A stretch of DNA of 64,000 nucleotides from an uncultured Clostridia bacterium (GTDB lineage: Bacteria; Bacillota; Clostridia; Oscillospirales; Acutalibacteraceae): positions 52,200 to 116,199 of the forward strand of contig CALCYI010000012.1 of the NCBI GenBank assembly GCA_937907605.1, written 5' to 3'. The position numbers and the translations under genes were made by a program. The number at the start of each line of letters is the position of its first letter. The first letter of the stretch is position 1. The notes under the pieces are model-generated. The model was not told the DNA's origin, did not search any database, and worked only from the letters and a program-made list of their open reading frames with translations. Below are positions 48,095 to 57,073 of the stretch, in pieces.

Positions 48095-49534
48095 ATGGAT
48101 AAGTACAAAAAGTTAGCGACTAATACCTTAATCTTTGCGATAGGCACCTTCTCTTCGAAGGTGCTTAGCTTCCTGCTTATGCCATTTGTTACGAGAATGC
48201 TCGTAACGAGCGATTACGGCACGGCGGATTTAGTACAGCAGACGGCTAACGTGCTTATTCCTATAGTATTTTTACAGATTAATTCGGCTGCGCTGCGCTT
48301 TGCGCTTGATAAGGACGGGGACAAGGCTGACGTGTTTACCGTCGGACTCCGTACGACCTTTAAGGGCTTTGCGGTATTTCTTCTATTTGCGTACCCGATA
48401 AGCTTTATAAATATCGGTGAATTTCACCTCGGTAATTACCTCGTACTTATTTATGCCTTCGTGCTCGTTTCGGGTTTGAGGCAGCTTTGCCAGCAGTTCG
48501 TAAGGGGCTGCGGCAAGGTTAAGATTTTTGCGATTGACGGTATTATAGCAACGGCTACAACGCTTGCGTTTAATCTCCTTTTCCTCGGTCCTTTCCATTG
48601 GGGCGTTACGGGTTACATCGTTGCGATTATCGCCTCCGACGCGTGCTCGGTGCTCTTCCTGTTCGTGACGTGCAAGCTCTGGAAATTCGTGAAGCTTAAG
48701 GGCGTACCGAAGCAGACAAAGTTCAGCATGCTCAAGTATTCAATCCCAATGATGCCTACGATTATTCTTTGGTGGATAATCAACGTATCCGACAGATATA
48801 TGGTTACTGCCTTTGTCGGAGCGGGCGCTAACGGACTTTATACCGCGGCTTCAAAGATACCGAATTTCGTAATTATGTTCTCCTCAATTTTTATCGACGC
48901 GTGGCAGCTTTCAGCCGTTGACGAATACGATAACGAGGGTACGGCGGACTTTTTTACAAACGTGTTCAGAGTGTATTCGGGCGGTGTTTTCGCAGTCGCT
49001 TCTGCGCTAATTATCGCATGTCAGCTTCTTACTAAAATCCTCGTTGCGCCGAGCTATTATGACTCGTGGCAATTTGTGCCGATACTGATTATGGCTACTA
49101 CGATTTCCTGTCACGTGAATTTCCTCGCCTCCGTATATATGGCGGAAAAGAAGAATATAATGGCTATGGTAACTGCGCTGTCGGGCGCTGCGACTAACGT
49201 CATACTGAACCTGATTCTGATTAAGAGCATCGGCGCACTCGGTGCAGCGATTGCAACCCTTGTTTCATTCATCGTTGTATTCGTAACAAGAGGATACGAT
49301 ACAAAAAGGTTTATCAAGATTAATTATAAAACTCCCGTGGTTATTGCGGAGCTGCTCATACTTGCGGCGCAGAGCGCTGTAATGCTTATTATGAAATTGG
49401 GCGTGGTTATGTATGCCGTCGAGGCCGTACTGCTCGTTTTGATGCTCGTTTTAAACTTTAAGCCGATTAAAGAGCTCTTAACTCTGATTATTGGTAAGTT
49501 CCTTAAAAAAGGGAAGAATAATAGCACGACTTAG
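48095..49534 (+). CDS. polysaccharide flippase (Wzx/MOP superfamily)
   Basis: A 479-residue polytopic membrane protein with about 12-14 spans of the MOP superfamily that flips lipid-linked sugars across the membrane. N-terminal KLATNTLIFAIGTFSSKVLSF and LLMPFVTRMLVTSDYGTADL are typical of Wzx-like proteins, and YSIPMMPTIILWWIINVSDRYM matches the second-half motif. A basic C-terminus faces the cytoplasm. No glycosyltransferase cluster lies beside it, so its polymer is unknown. Last gene of the proB-proA transcript, before a terminator. Confidence 0.9.
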   Translation: MDKYKKLATNTLIFAIGTFSSKVLSFLLMPFVTRMLVTSDYGTADLVQQTANVLIPIVFLQINSAALRFALDKDGDKADVFTVGLRTTFKGFAVFLLFAYPISFINIGEFHLGNYLVLIYAFVLVSGLRQLCQQFVRGCGKVKIFAIDGIIATATTLAFNLLFLGPFHWGVTGYIVAIIASDACSVLFLFVTCKLWKFVKLKGVPKQTKFSMLKYSIPMMPTIILWWIINVSDRYMVTAFVGAGANGLYTAASKIPNFVIMFSSIFIDAWQLSAVDEYDNEGTADFFTNVFRVYSGGVFAVASALIIACQLLTKILVAPSYYDSWQFVPILIMATTISCHVNFLASVYMAEKKNIMAMVTALSGAATNVILNLILIKSIGALGAAIATLVSFIVVFVTRGYDTKRFIKINYKTPVVIAELLILAAQSAVMLIMKLGVVMYAVEAVLLVLMLVLNFKPIKELLTLIIGKFLKKGKNNSTT

Positions 49535-49556
49535 GGTCGTGCTATACGTCTTTTTA
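49523..49556 (+). terminator. terminator after the flippase gene
   Basis: AGCACGAC/GTCGTGCT stem that includes the flippase stop codon, followed by ATACGTCTTTTTAT. Confidence 0.75.
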
Positions 49557-49564
49557 TATTGCAC

Positions 49565-49593
49565 TTGAATTATTGCTTATATTAGTGTATAAT
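49565..49593 (+). promoter_or_regulatory. glgP promoter
   Basis: TTGAAT 49565-49570, 17-bp spacer, TATAAT 49588-49593, about 55 bp upstream of glgP. Confidence 0.75.
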
Positions 49594-49648
49594 ACACAAA
49601 AAACTATAATATTATTTTAATATACAAATTGTTTTTTGGAGGATTTGT

Positions 49649-52111
49649 ATGAAATCGGCATTCACAGCAACACAGGCAAAGAAACTAATTACAGATAAGC
49701 TTTCGCATTTCTTCGGCGTTTCGCCTTCAATAGCAACCGACGAGCAGTTTTATAAGGCTGTTTCAATGATTGTAAGGGATAAGCTCTCCGAGATGAACAG
49801 CGAGTTCAGAAGTACAGCTGAAGGACAGGATTCCAAGGAGGTTTACTATCTCTGCATGGAGTTCTTAATGGGCAGGTCGCTCAAGAATAACCTCTACAAT
49901 CTCGGTCTTACCAAGGTTTTTGAGGAAGCGCTTGAGTCAATGGACGTAAAGCTCGATAAGCTCTATTCTCAAGAGCCCGACGCTGGGCTCGGCAACGGCG
50001 GTCTCGGCAGACTTGCGGCGTGCTATCTTGACGGGCTTGCAACGACGGGCTTTCAGTCAATGGGTTACTCAATCAGATATGAGGCGGGTATCTTCAAGCA
50101 GAAGCTTATAGACGGCTGGCAGACCGAGCTTCCCGACTTCTGGCTTCCCGGCGGCGAGGTATGGCTCGTACCGCGTGAGGAGAGAGCCTGCGAGGTTAAG
50201 TTCGAGGGCTGGATTGAGGACAGCTGGGACGGCGAATACCACCACGTTAATCACAGGGACGCCAACGTAGTTACCGCAATTCCCTACGATATGTACGTAT
50301 CGGGCAAGGGAAAGGGCGTATCGAGGCTTCGCTTATGGGCTTCCAAGAAGCCGGAGCTTGATATGGCGCTCTTTAATCAGGGCTCGTATATCAAGGCTAT
50401 GGAGCAGAGCGCGATGGCTGAGGCTATCTCAAAGATTCTCTATCCCGCGGACAATTCTCCCGAGGGTAAGTCCTTAAGACTCCGTCAGCAGTACTTCCTC
50501 GTTTCCGCTTCAATTCAGGATATTATCCAGCGCCACCTCAACCGCTACGGCACGCTCGATAATCTCCCCGAAAAAATTGCAATTCATATTAACGACACCC
50601 ATCCAACTATGGCGATTCCCGAGCTTATGAGAATTATGCTTGACGAGTGCGGCTACGGCTGGGACGAGGCGTGGTCAATTGTTACAAAGACCGTTGCGTA
50701 TACAAACCATACGGTCATGAAGGAGGCGCTTGAGTGCTGGAGCGAGGAGCTATATTCAAGGCTTCTTCCCCGAATTTATCAAATAACGAAGGAAATCGAC
50801 AACCGCTTCAGAGCTTACGTCTGGTCGGCTACTCACGACGGCGAGAAGGTAGAGAGAATGGCTATCGTATCAAATGGTATAGTACGTATGGCTAACCTCT
50901 GCGTTGCGGGCTCTCACAGCGTAAACGGCGTATCCGCGCTTCACAGCGAAATCCTTAAGGAAACCGTATTTAATGATTTCTATACCTTAACTCCCGAAAA
51001 GTTTACCAACGTAACTAACGGCATCGCGTTCAGGCGCTGGATATGTCAGGCTAACCCTGCGCTTACGGAGTATATCACAGAGCTCATCGGCGACGGCTTT
51101 ATTACGAAGTCCGACGAGCTGCTTAAGCTCAGAGCCTTTGCCGATGATAACAAGGTGCTTGACAGGCTTAATGAAATCAAGTATGAAAACAAGGTTCGCT
51201 TTGCGAAGTACCTTAAGAAAAAACAGAGCGTTGAGATTGACCCCGATTCAATATTCGACGTCCAGGTAAAAAGACTCCACGAGTACAAGCGTCAGCAGCT
51301 TAATATTCTTAACATCATTTCCGAATATCAGATGCTTAAGGAAAATCCGAACGCTGATTATTATCCGAAAACCTATATCTTCGCCTCAAAGGCGGCACCG
51401 GGCTACTTTATGGCAAAGAAGCTTATTGAGCTTATCGATTCGCTTTCAAAGCTTATCAATAACGACCCCGACGTAAACGGCAAGCTCAAGGTTGTATTCG
51501 TTGAGGATTATAACGTATCCGTTGCAGAGATGCTTATGCCCGCCGCCGATATTTCGGAGCAGATTTCGCTTGCAGGTACCGAGGCTTCGGGAACGGGTAA
51601 TATGAAGCTTATGCTTAACGGCGCAATAACGCTCGGCACAATGGACGGCGCTAACGTGGAGATTTACGATTCTGTCGGAAACGATAATATCTTCATCTTC
51701 GGTATGAATAATACTCCCGAGGTTGTATCCCTCAGGAACAGCGGCTATCATCCGATGGAATATATTAATAATAACGTAACGCTCAGGAACGCTATCGACT
51801 TTATCCGTTACGGTATAAACGGCAAGCGCTTTGACGAGGTTGTGTCCTCGCTCATTAACGTTGATCCTTATATGGCGCTCGCTGACTTTGCGGATTATAA
51901 GAAAACGCAGAATAAGATTTCAAAGGCTTACAGCGACAGGAGAGCCTTTGCGAGAATGAGCCTTATGAATATCAGCGGCGCGGGCGTATTCAGCGCTGAC
52001 CGCTCCATTATGGACTATGCAAACAGAATCTGGCATACAAAGCCCGTTCAGTTTGACTACAAGGCTCCGAAAAAGAGCGCGCCTAAGCGTTCATCAAAAA
52101 AATCAAAGTAA
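49649..52111 (+). CDS. glgP: glycogen/maltodextrin phosphorylase
   Basis: An 820-residue GT35 phosphorylase releasing glucose 1-phosphate from alpha-1,4-glucans. It carries VYYLCMEFLMGRSLKNNLYN, PDAGLGNGGLGRLAACYLDG, the active-site region IHINDTHPTMAIPELMRIML and the PLP-lysine motif EASGTGNMKLMLNGAITLGT near residue 650. Length matches short bacterial enzymes. A Lys/Ser-rich C-terminal tail is odd but short. Start after GGAGG. The next gene is a GH13 amylase on the same strand, together giving breakdown of stored or imported glucan. Confidence 0.97.
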   Translation: MKSAFTATQAKKLITDKLSHFFGVSPSIATDEQFYKAVSMIVRDKLSEMNSEFRSTAEGQDSKEVYYLCMEFLMGRSLKNNLYNLGLTKVFEEALESMDVKLDKLYSQEPDAGLGNGGLGRLAACYLDGLATTGFQSMGYSIRYEAGIFKQKLIDGWQTELPDFWLPGGEVWLVPREERACEVKFEGWIEDSWDGEYHHVNHRDANVVTAIPYDMYVSGKGKGVSRLRLWASKKPELDMALFNQGSYIKAMEQSAMAEAISKILYPADNSPEGKSLRLRQQYFLVSASIQDIIQRHLNRYGTLDNLPEKIAIHINDTHPTMAIPELMRIMLDECGYGWDEAWSIVTKTVAYTNHTVMKEALECWSEELYSRLLPRIYQITKEIDNRFRAYVWSATHDGEKVERMAIVSNGIVRMANLCVAGSHSVNGVSALHSEILKETVFNDFYTLTPEKFTNVTNGIAFRRWICQANPALTEYITELIGDGFITKSDELLKLRAFADDNKVLDRLNEIKYENKVRFAKYLKKKQSVEIDPDSIFDVQVKRLHEYKRQQLNILNIISEYQMLKENPNADYYPKTYIFASKAAPGYFMAKKLIELIDSLSKLINNDPDVNGKLKVVFVEDYNVSVAEMLMPAADISEQISLAGTEASGTGNMKLMLNGAITLGTMDGANVEIYDSVGNDNIFIFGMNNTPEVVSLRNSGYHPMEYINNNVTLRNAIDFIRYGINGKRFDEVVSSLINVDPYMALADFADYKKTQNKISKAYSDRRAFARMSLMNISGAGVFSADRSIMDYANRIWHTKPVQFDYKAPKKSAPKRSSKKSK

Positions 52112-52118
52112 TTAATCA

Positions 52119-52140
52119 AAGGCGGATAATATCCGCCTTG
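52119..52140 (+). terminator. terminator after glgP
   Basis: GGCGGATAATATCCGCC flanked by AAA and TTGATTT; same hairpin core as at 37716 and 55045. Confidence 0.7.
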
Positions 52141-52157
52141 ATTTAACAGGTACTATT

Positions 52158-54014
52158 ATGTTTGTATTCAATTCGAGGAAAACTGAATATAAAGATAAGA
52201 TAAGGGCAATCGCTACCAATGAAAGAGTAAAGCTACGCATAACCGTACCGCGCTCGCTCTCGTGCAACGGCGCGCAGCTTTGCGTAACCAAGGACTCAGA
52301 GGACAGCGTATACTATTCGATGTTCTGGGCAGGTATGTGCGGCGAGGACAGGGAATACTGGGAGCTTCATTTTTCAGCCGAAAGCAGCGGGCTTTACTGG
52401 TACCATTTTGAGCTTAATACCCCGTGGGGTAAGCATTTTATCAAGAACACGGGCGACGGTATCGGAGATATTACCATTTACGGCAGCGATTTTCAGCAGA
52501 CGGTGTACGATAAGGACTTCACAGTTCCTGACTGGCTTAAGGGCGGTATTATTTACCAGATTTTCCCCGACAGGTTTTATAACAGCGGTACGCCTAAAAA
52601 GAATGTAAGAGATAGCCGCGAGCTTCGCAAATGGGGTGAAATGCCGTACTGGGACAGGACGCAGATGGGCGACATCTGGAATAACGACTATTTCGGCGGC
52701 GACCTTAAGGGAATAGAGGAAAAGCTTCCTTACCTTGCGGATTTGTCCGTTTCCTGCATTTACCTCAACCCGATATTCGAGGCTAATTCAAACCACAGAT
52801 ACGACACCGCGGACTATGAGAAAATTGACCCGCTGCTCGGAACTCAGGAGGACTTTGAGTCACTTTGTAAAAAGGCGAAGGAATACGGCATAAGGATTAT
52901 TATCGACGGCGTATTCAGCCACACGGGTGTTGACAGCAGATACTTTAATATGTATTCAAATTATGACTCCGTCGGCGCGTATAACAGCAAGGAAAGCCCG
53001 TATTATAACTGGTACAAGTTTACCGACTATCCCGACAAATATCTTTCTTGGTGGGGAATAAAGCTCCTGCCCGAAATAATTGAGGAAAATGAGGACTACC
53101 GAGAGTATATGTGCTCAAAAGAGGGCATACTCAGAAGGTGGATTAGGGCTGGCGCGAGCGGCTGGAGGCTTGACGTAGCCGACGAGCTTCCCGATATTTT
53201 CCTTGACGATGTGAGGAAAGCCGTTAAGGAGGAAAGCAAAGACGCGCTTATTCTCGGCGAGGTATGGGAGGACGCGACTAATAAAACCTCCTACGGCAAG
53301 CGCAGGCGTTACCTGCTCGGGAAGCAGCTCGATACGGTAATGAACTATCCCTTCTCGGACGCGATTCTTAACTTTATTAAATTTAAAAACGCGTATGCTT
53401 TTCAAAGCGACATAATGAGCGTTGTTGAAAACTATCCTAAATGCGTGCTTGACTTACTTATGAACCATATCGGTACGCACGATACCGAAAGGGCGATAAC
53501 GCGACTTGTCGGCGAGGACCCCGAGGGGCACGACAGGCTCTGGCAGTATGAGCACAACACGCTTGGAGCATACGAATACCACCTCGGCGTATCAATGCTT
53601 AAGCACGCTTCGCTTTTGCAGTTCACGCTGCCCGGCGTACCGTCGGTTTACTACGGCGACGAAATTGGTATGCAGGGCATGAAGGACCCGTTTAACCGTG
53701 AGTGTATGGAGTGGGAAAAGCAGAATACCGAGCTTTTAAAATGGTATAAGCGCCTCGGCGAAATCCGGAGAGGCTGCTCAGCGTTTAAGGACGGAGATTT
53801 CCGCTTCATTTTCTGTACTCATAAAGCCGTCGCTTATATAAGGGAGAACGAAAAGAACGCGGTAATAACGGCGATAAATCTTGATGACGAAACGGTTGCA
53901 ATTGACCTTGAGAGCGGCTTTGAAAACTGCTATACGCTGCTCGGTAATACTCCCGTTAACGGCAGGCTCTACCTTGAGCCGTACCGCTATTCGCTGTTGA
54001 CAATTAACAAGTAA
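52158..54014 (+). CDS. GH13 alpha-glucan hydrolase (neopullulanase/cyclomaltodextrinase-like)
   Basis: A 618-residue intracellular alpha-amylase-family enzyme, no signal peptide. An N-terminal beta-sandwich (about 1-120, with SGLYWYHFELNTPWGKHFIK) precedes the barrel that opens GGIIYQIFPDRFYNSG. GH13 region I is IIIDGVFSHTG, region II SGWRLDVADELP (nucleophile Asp), region III ALILGEVWEDA (acid Glu) and region IV NHIGTHDTERA (third Asp). Dispensable C-terminal beta domain follows. Likely debranches or trims maltodextrins for glgP. Start is ATG 52158, preceded only by a weak AGGTACT. Confidence 0.93.
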   Translation: MFVFNSRKTEYKDKIRAIATNERVKLRITVPRSLSCNGAQLCVTKDSEDSVYYSMFWAGMCGEDREYWELHFSAESSGLYWYHFELNTPWGKHFIKNTGDGIGDITIYGSDFQQTVYDKDFTVPDWLKGGIIYQIFPDRFYNSGTPKKNVRDSRELRKWGEMPYWDRTQMGDIWNNDYFGGDLKGIEEKLPYLADLSVSCIYLNPIFEANSNHRYDTADYEKIDPLLGTQEDFESLCKKAKEYGIRIIIDGVFSHTGVDSRYFNMYSNYDSVGAYNSKESPYYNWYKFTDYPDKYLSWWGIKLLPEIIEENEDYREYMCSKEGILRRWIRAGASGWRLDVADELPDIFLDDVRKAVKEESKDALILGEVWEDATNKTSYGKRRRYLLGKQLDTVMNYPFSDAILNFIKFKNAYAFQSDIMSVVENYPKCVLDLLMNHIGTHDTERAITRLVGEDPEGHDRLWQYEHNTLGAYEYHLGVSMLKHASLLQFTLPGVPSVYYGDEIGMQGMKDPFNRECMEWEKQNTELLKWYKRLGEIRRGCSAFKDGDFRFIFCTHKAVAYIRENEKNAVITAINLDDETVAIDLESGFENCYTLLGNTPVNGRLYLEPYRYSLLTINK

Positions 54015-54055
54015 TGATGTAATAATTATTATATGAAATTCAAAGGAGGGCGCAT

Positions 54056-55030
54056 ATGCAATTATCGTTTGTAGTACCCTGCTATAATGAAGAAAAGAAT
54101 ATTAAACGCTTCTTTGATGAGGTTAAAAGCACCTTTGAGGAACGGTACGAAAGCATTGAGTTCGTATTTATTGACGACGGAAGTAAGGACGGGACGTATA
54201 ATGAGCTCAGCGCGCTTTACGAGGAAAACGGCGATACCGAAATTCAGGTGCTCTCGTTTAGCCGTAACTTCGGCAAGGAGGCGGCTATGTACGCGGGACT
54301 CTCGAACGCCAAGGGCGACTTCGTGTGCATTATCGACGCCGACCTTCAGCAAAGTCCCGAGGTCGTGCTTCAGATGCTTGAAGAGCTTTACGCCGACGAA
54401 ACGCTTGACTGCGTTGCGGCATATCAGGAAAAGCGTAAGGAAAATGCGTTTCTTTCAAGGATTAAATCGGGCTTTTATAAGATAATCAATAGGATTTCCG
54501 AGGTCGATTTTGTAAACGGCGCTTCGGATTTCCGTCTTATGAGAAGGGGCATGGTCGACGCGCTCGTTTCAATGACGGAGTACCACCGTTTTTCAAAGGG
54601 GCTTTTCAGTTGGGTTGGTTTTAATACAAAATATATCCCGTACGCAGTAAGGGACAGAGCCGAGGGCGAATCCAAGTGGGGAACAAGGAAGCTCATAAAG
54701 TACGCGCTTGAGGGCATATTTGCGTTTTCAAACGCGCCGCTGAGGATTGCAACATATATCGGACTGTTCTCCGCGTTCATTTCGGTTCTGGTTTTCCTTG
54801 AAATGCTTATTGAAAAAATCTTCTTCGGTATCGACGTCAAGGGTTACCCGACTATTGTTACGCTTATTCTTTTCATTGGTGGCGTACAGCTCTTCTGCTT
54901 CGGTATACTCGGGGAGTATATAGCGAGAATGTACGTCCAGGTTAAAAACAGACCGATATACATCCTAAAAAAACATCTTAAGAAAGAGGAACTGCTTGAC
55001 CGCTTCCCGATTGAAAAAACGGACGAATAA
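54056..55030 (+). CDS. glycosyltransferase family 2, DPM1/GtrB-like, membrane bound
   Basis: A 324-residue enzyme that probably transfers a sugar from a nucleotide to undecaprenyl phosphate. The GT-A domain shows LSFVVPCYNEEKNIKRFFDE, FIDDGSKDGT, SFSRNFGKEAAMYAGL and CIIDADLQQSPEVVLQML (metal Asp), then GASDFRLM and the R-AEGESKWGTRK loop. Two C-terminal spans lie at about 232-257 and 268-290. Start after AAAGGAGG. Terminator at 55045. Sugar and recipient are not clear. Confidence 0.93.
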   Translation: MQLSFVVPCYNEEKNIKRFFDEVKSTFEERYESIEFVFIDDGSKDGTYNELSALYEENGDTEIQVLSFSRNFGKEAAMYAGLSNAKGDFVCIIDADLQQSPEVVLQMLEELYADETLDCVAAYQEKRKENAFLSRIKSGFYKIINRISEVDFVNGASDFRLMRRGMVDALVSMTEYHRFSKGLFSWVGFNTKYIPYAVRDRAEGESKWGTRKLIKYALEGIFAFSNAPLRIATYIGLFSAFISVLVFLEMLIEKIFFGIDVKGYPTIVTLILFIGGVQLFCFGILGEYIARMYVQVKNRPIYILKKHLKKEELLDRFPIEKTDE

Positions 55031-55044
55031 ATAATATATCTTAC

Positions 55045-55073
55045 GGGCGGATAATATCCGCCCTGCTTTTTTG
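55045..55073 (+). terminator. terminator after the GT2 gene
   Basis: GGGCGGATAATATCCGCCC followed by TGCTTTTTTG. Confidence 0.88.
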
Positions 55074-55104
55074 TTAAATTTTTCTAAAAAACGGTAAAAA
55101 ATTA

Positions 55105-55133
55105 TTGACAAACGATAATTAAAGTGCTATAAC
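55105..55133 (+). promoter_or_regulatory. promoter of the DUF2975-HTH pair
   Basis: TTGACA 55105-55110, 17-bp spacer, TATAAC 55128-55133, about 22 bp before the start codon. Confidence 0.75.
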
Positions 55134-55155
55134 TTGCGTATAAAGGAGTGATACT

Positions 55156-55632
55156 ATGAAGTATAACGATAAAACAGTAGGCTTAACGCATATTGCGGTA
55201 AGGACGTGCTATTTCCTTTTAGCTGTGTCGGTAATTATCTTTCCGTTTTTGATGAAGGCGGAGAAAGGGGATTTTTACTATTTCAGTATGATAGCCGTAC
55301 ACGGCAAGTATTTAATTTATCCGTTTTACGCCGTAGTTCCCGCTGGCTATATCGCGCTTATCTGCCTTGATAAAATTCTCTGTAATATCAAGCGCGACGT
55401 AGTATTTGATAACGCAAATATTAAACTGCTTAATATTATAACGGCGTGCTGCCTTTTCGCTTCAGCTGTGGGCTTAGTATCGTTTATAGTTATTGCGGTT
55501 ATATATCTTTCGATAGAAACGGTTTTGCTCCTCGCCGTCGGCGAGGCGTTTATGGCGCTCGTCGTAAGAGTGGTAAGGAATATATTCAAAAAGGCAATAG
55601 AAATTAAAGAAGAAAACGACTTGGTGGTGTAA
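55156..55632 (+). CDS. DUF2975-type membrane protein
   Basis: A 158-residue protein with four spans (about 12-32, 50-70, 92-115 and 118-138). The size, spans and the following YozG-like HTH gene match the DUF2975/YoaS group, which has no proven function. The middle CLDKILCNIKRDVVFDNANIKLLN-type linker (about 72-95) is the family's most typical segment. It lies 2 bp from the HTH gene, and the promoter is directly upstream. The pair behaves as a unit, probably a membrane sensor with its DNA-binding regulator. Confidence 0.8.
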   Translation: MKYNDKTVGLTHIAVRTCYFLLAVSVIIFPFLMKAEKGDFYYFSMIAVHGKYLIYPFYAVVPAGYIALICLDKILCNIKRDVVFDNANIKLLNIITACCLFASAVGLVSFIVIAVIYLSIETVLLLAVGEAFMALVVRVVRNIFKKAIEIKEENDLVV

Positions 55633-55634
55633 TT

Positions 55635-55838
55635 ATGATTATTGTAAATCTTGACGTTATGCTTGCCAGGCGGAAAATGAGCTCGCTTGAGCTTGCAAAC
55701 AAAATCGGAATCACCCAGGCTAACCTTTCCATACTCAAAACGGGAAAGGCAAAGGCAATCCGCTTTTCAACGCTTGACGCGATATGTAAGGCGCTCGACT
55801 GTCAGGTAGCGGATATACTTGAATTCACGGAGGACTAA
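55635..55838 (+). CDS. YozG-like Cro/CI-type HTH regulator
   Basis: A 67-residue DNA-binding protein: MIIVNLDVMLARRKMSSLEL, helix-turn-helix LANKIGITQANLSILKTGKAKAI, then STLDAICKALDCQVADILEF. It is close to B. subtilis YozG and typically follows DUF2975 genes. Start after GGTGG, 2 bp after the upstream stop, so translation is coupled. Likely autoregulates the pair. Confidence 0.88.
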   Translation: MIIVNLDVMLARRKMSSLELANKIGITQANLSILKTGKAKAIRFSTLDAICKALDCQVADILEFTED

Positions 55839-55840
55839 AA

Positions 55841-55872
55841 CTAATTCGTAATTCGGAGTTCGGAATTCGGAA
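55841..55872 (+). repeat. short direct-repeat tract (ATTCGTA/TTCGGA)
   Basis: Five near-copies of a 6-8-bp unit (ATTCGTA, ATTCGGA, GTTCGGA, ATTCGGA) just upstream of the gene at 55882. A similar tract based on ATTCATA is at 57024-57058, so the two flank the small genes at 55882-56996. Confidence 0.6.
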
Positions 55873-55881
55873 TGGAGAAAA

Positions 55882-56496
55882 ATGAAAAAAGCACTTATAA
55901 TTTATTGTACAGTAATTGCTGCATTTGGCGTGTTTTTACATTTTGCATGCAATAACAAAACTATTATGGATTATTCCAGAAGTCAGTTTAATGATAGTAG
56001 CTTTACTGAAACAGATTTCGGAGATTACAGTGATTTGTATTATCAGGAAGCGGTTACGGGCGGTTTAATATTTTCTGCGGAAACAGGACTTGCAATTGCT
56101 TCATACGGCGACGAAAGCTTTGAACAGCAATTAGTTTATTTGGAAAAGTATCAATACCTTAGAGGAGCAATGGTGGACACATCGGGTATTAACGGTGAAC
56201 CAGGTTATATCATTCTGGACGGTGAAAACGATTATATTGGCACACAAGCTGAAACGTTTTATATTATTCCTGATAATGAATTTAACATAGGCGATTGGGA
56301 TTTCCGTGTTCTTTATGTTCAGGATATGCCTCATTATATTGATTTAGTTGCCGTAAATCAAAACGAGAAAAAAATAGCATATCTGACTTTTGTAGACAGT
56401 GAATTAGATTTTTTGTGTAAAGGTAAAGAAAATAAAGACGGAAAGTTTATGGAACGATTTGTAAAAAAGTATTTTAAATATAACTTTCGTAAATGA
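55882..56496 (+). CDS. small exported protein of unknown function
   Basis: A 204-residue protein with an N-terminal hydrophobic segment (about residues 4-22, ALIIYCTVIAAFGVFLHFAC) that may be a signal peptide or anchor; the Cys at about 23 is not in a clear lipobox. The rest is an acidic, Tyr/Phe-rich domain with no motif known to me. AT-rich codon use differs from the genes around. Start after GGAGAAAA. Another small exported protein follows 14 bp later; both lie between repeat tracts. Confidence 0.6.
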   Translation: MKKALIIYCTVIAAFGVFLHFACNNKTIMDYSRSQFNDSSFTETDFGDYSDLYYQEAVTGGLIFSAETGLAIASYGDESFEQQLVYLEKYQYLRGAMVDTSGINGEPGYIILDGENDYIGTQAETFYIIPDNEFNIGDWDFRVLYVQDMPHYIDLVAVNQNEKKIAYLTFVDSELDFLCKGKENKDGKFMERFVKKYFKYNFRK

Positions 56497-56510
56497 TTTT
56501 CGGAGGAAGA

Positions 56511-56996
56511 ATGAAAAAGAGAACGAAAATTATTATCGGCGTTGTTACGGGCGCGATACTTCTTCCGATTGTACTTATCGGCATAGTGTGTATAATGTAT
56601 GCCGTTGACCTTTCAACTCCTCCCGACCATAGCGACGACCCGCTTATCCCACAAGGTTATATTGAAAATGACGGGAAAAAGGGATACAGTCCCGGCGAGC
56701 ATGAGGATTTCTGTTACTACGTGTATAGCGAAAAGCCGACGCTCGACAGCTCTTTTAAAACAGCCGACGGGGAAAATACTACTGAGTTAGCTAAGCTGTT
56801 TCACCATTACCGATACGATAACGATGACGACAAGCCACTGCTGAATTCCAAAAACTTGGAGGAGCGCATTACCGACGGCGATTACTTTTATATCGCCGCC
56901 CGTCTCGGCGATGCGTCCGACATAAAATACGGCGCGTTGATATACTTCTACGATATTGAAGAAAACGTGCTGTTCCGTTTAGATTACAGATACTAA
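56511..56996 (+). CDS. small membrane-anchored protein of unknown function
   Basis: A 161-residue protein with one N-terminal span (about residues 6-29, KIIIGVVTGAILLPIVLIGI) and an acidic extracellular part containing DHSDDPLIPQG, YDNDDDKPLLNSKN and RLGDASDIKYGALIYFYDIE. I do not recognise it. The ATG at 56511 follows GGAGGAAG; a longer in-frame reading from 56493 would start inside the previous gene. Downstream is a GCGGGC/GCCCGC hairpin (57003-57017). Confidence 0.65.
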   Translation: MKKRTKIIIGVVTGAILLPIVLIGIVCIMYAVDLSTPPDHSDDPLIPQGYIENDGKKGYSPGEHEDFCYYVYSEKPTLDSSFKTADGENTTELAKLFHHYRYDNDDDKPLLNSKNLEERITDGDYFYIAARLGDASDIKYGALIYFYDIEENVLFRLDYRY

Positions 56997-57002
56997 ATCG
57001 GG

Positions 57003-57017
57003 TGCGGGCGAAGCCCG
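57003..57017 (+). terminator. short hairpin after the small-protein pair
   Basis: TGCGGGC-GAA-GCCCGC without a good T-run; a weak terminator or mRNA-end stem. Confidence 0.4.
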
Positions 57018-57023
57018 CCCTCA

Positions 57024-57058
57024 ATTCATCATTCGTAACTCATAATTCATAATTCTTA
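57024..57058 (+). repeat. short direct-repeat tract (ATTCATA)
   Basis: ATTCATC, ATTCGTA, CTCATA, ATTCATA, ATTCTT in a row upstream of the DUF4173 gene; counterpart of the tract at 55841. Confidence 0.55.
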
Positions 57059-57073
57059 TTTGGAGGAATAAAA

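Noticed and set aside
55045..55063. Riboswitch-like element at GGGCGGATAATATCCGCCC
   Set aside because: It is a simple palindrome followed by a T-run directly after a stop codon, which is enough for a terminator.
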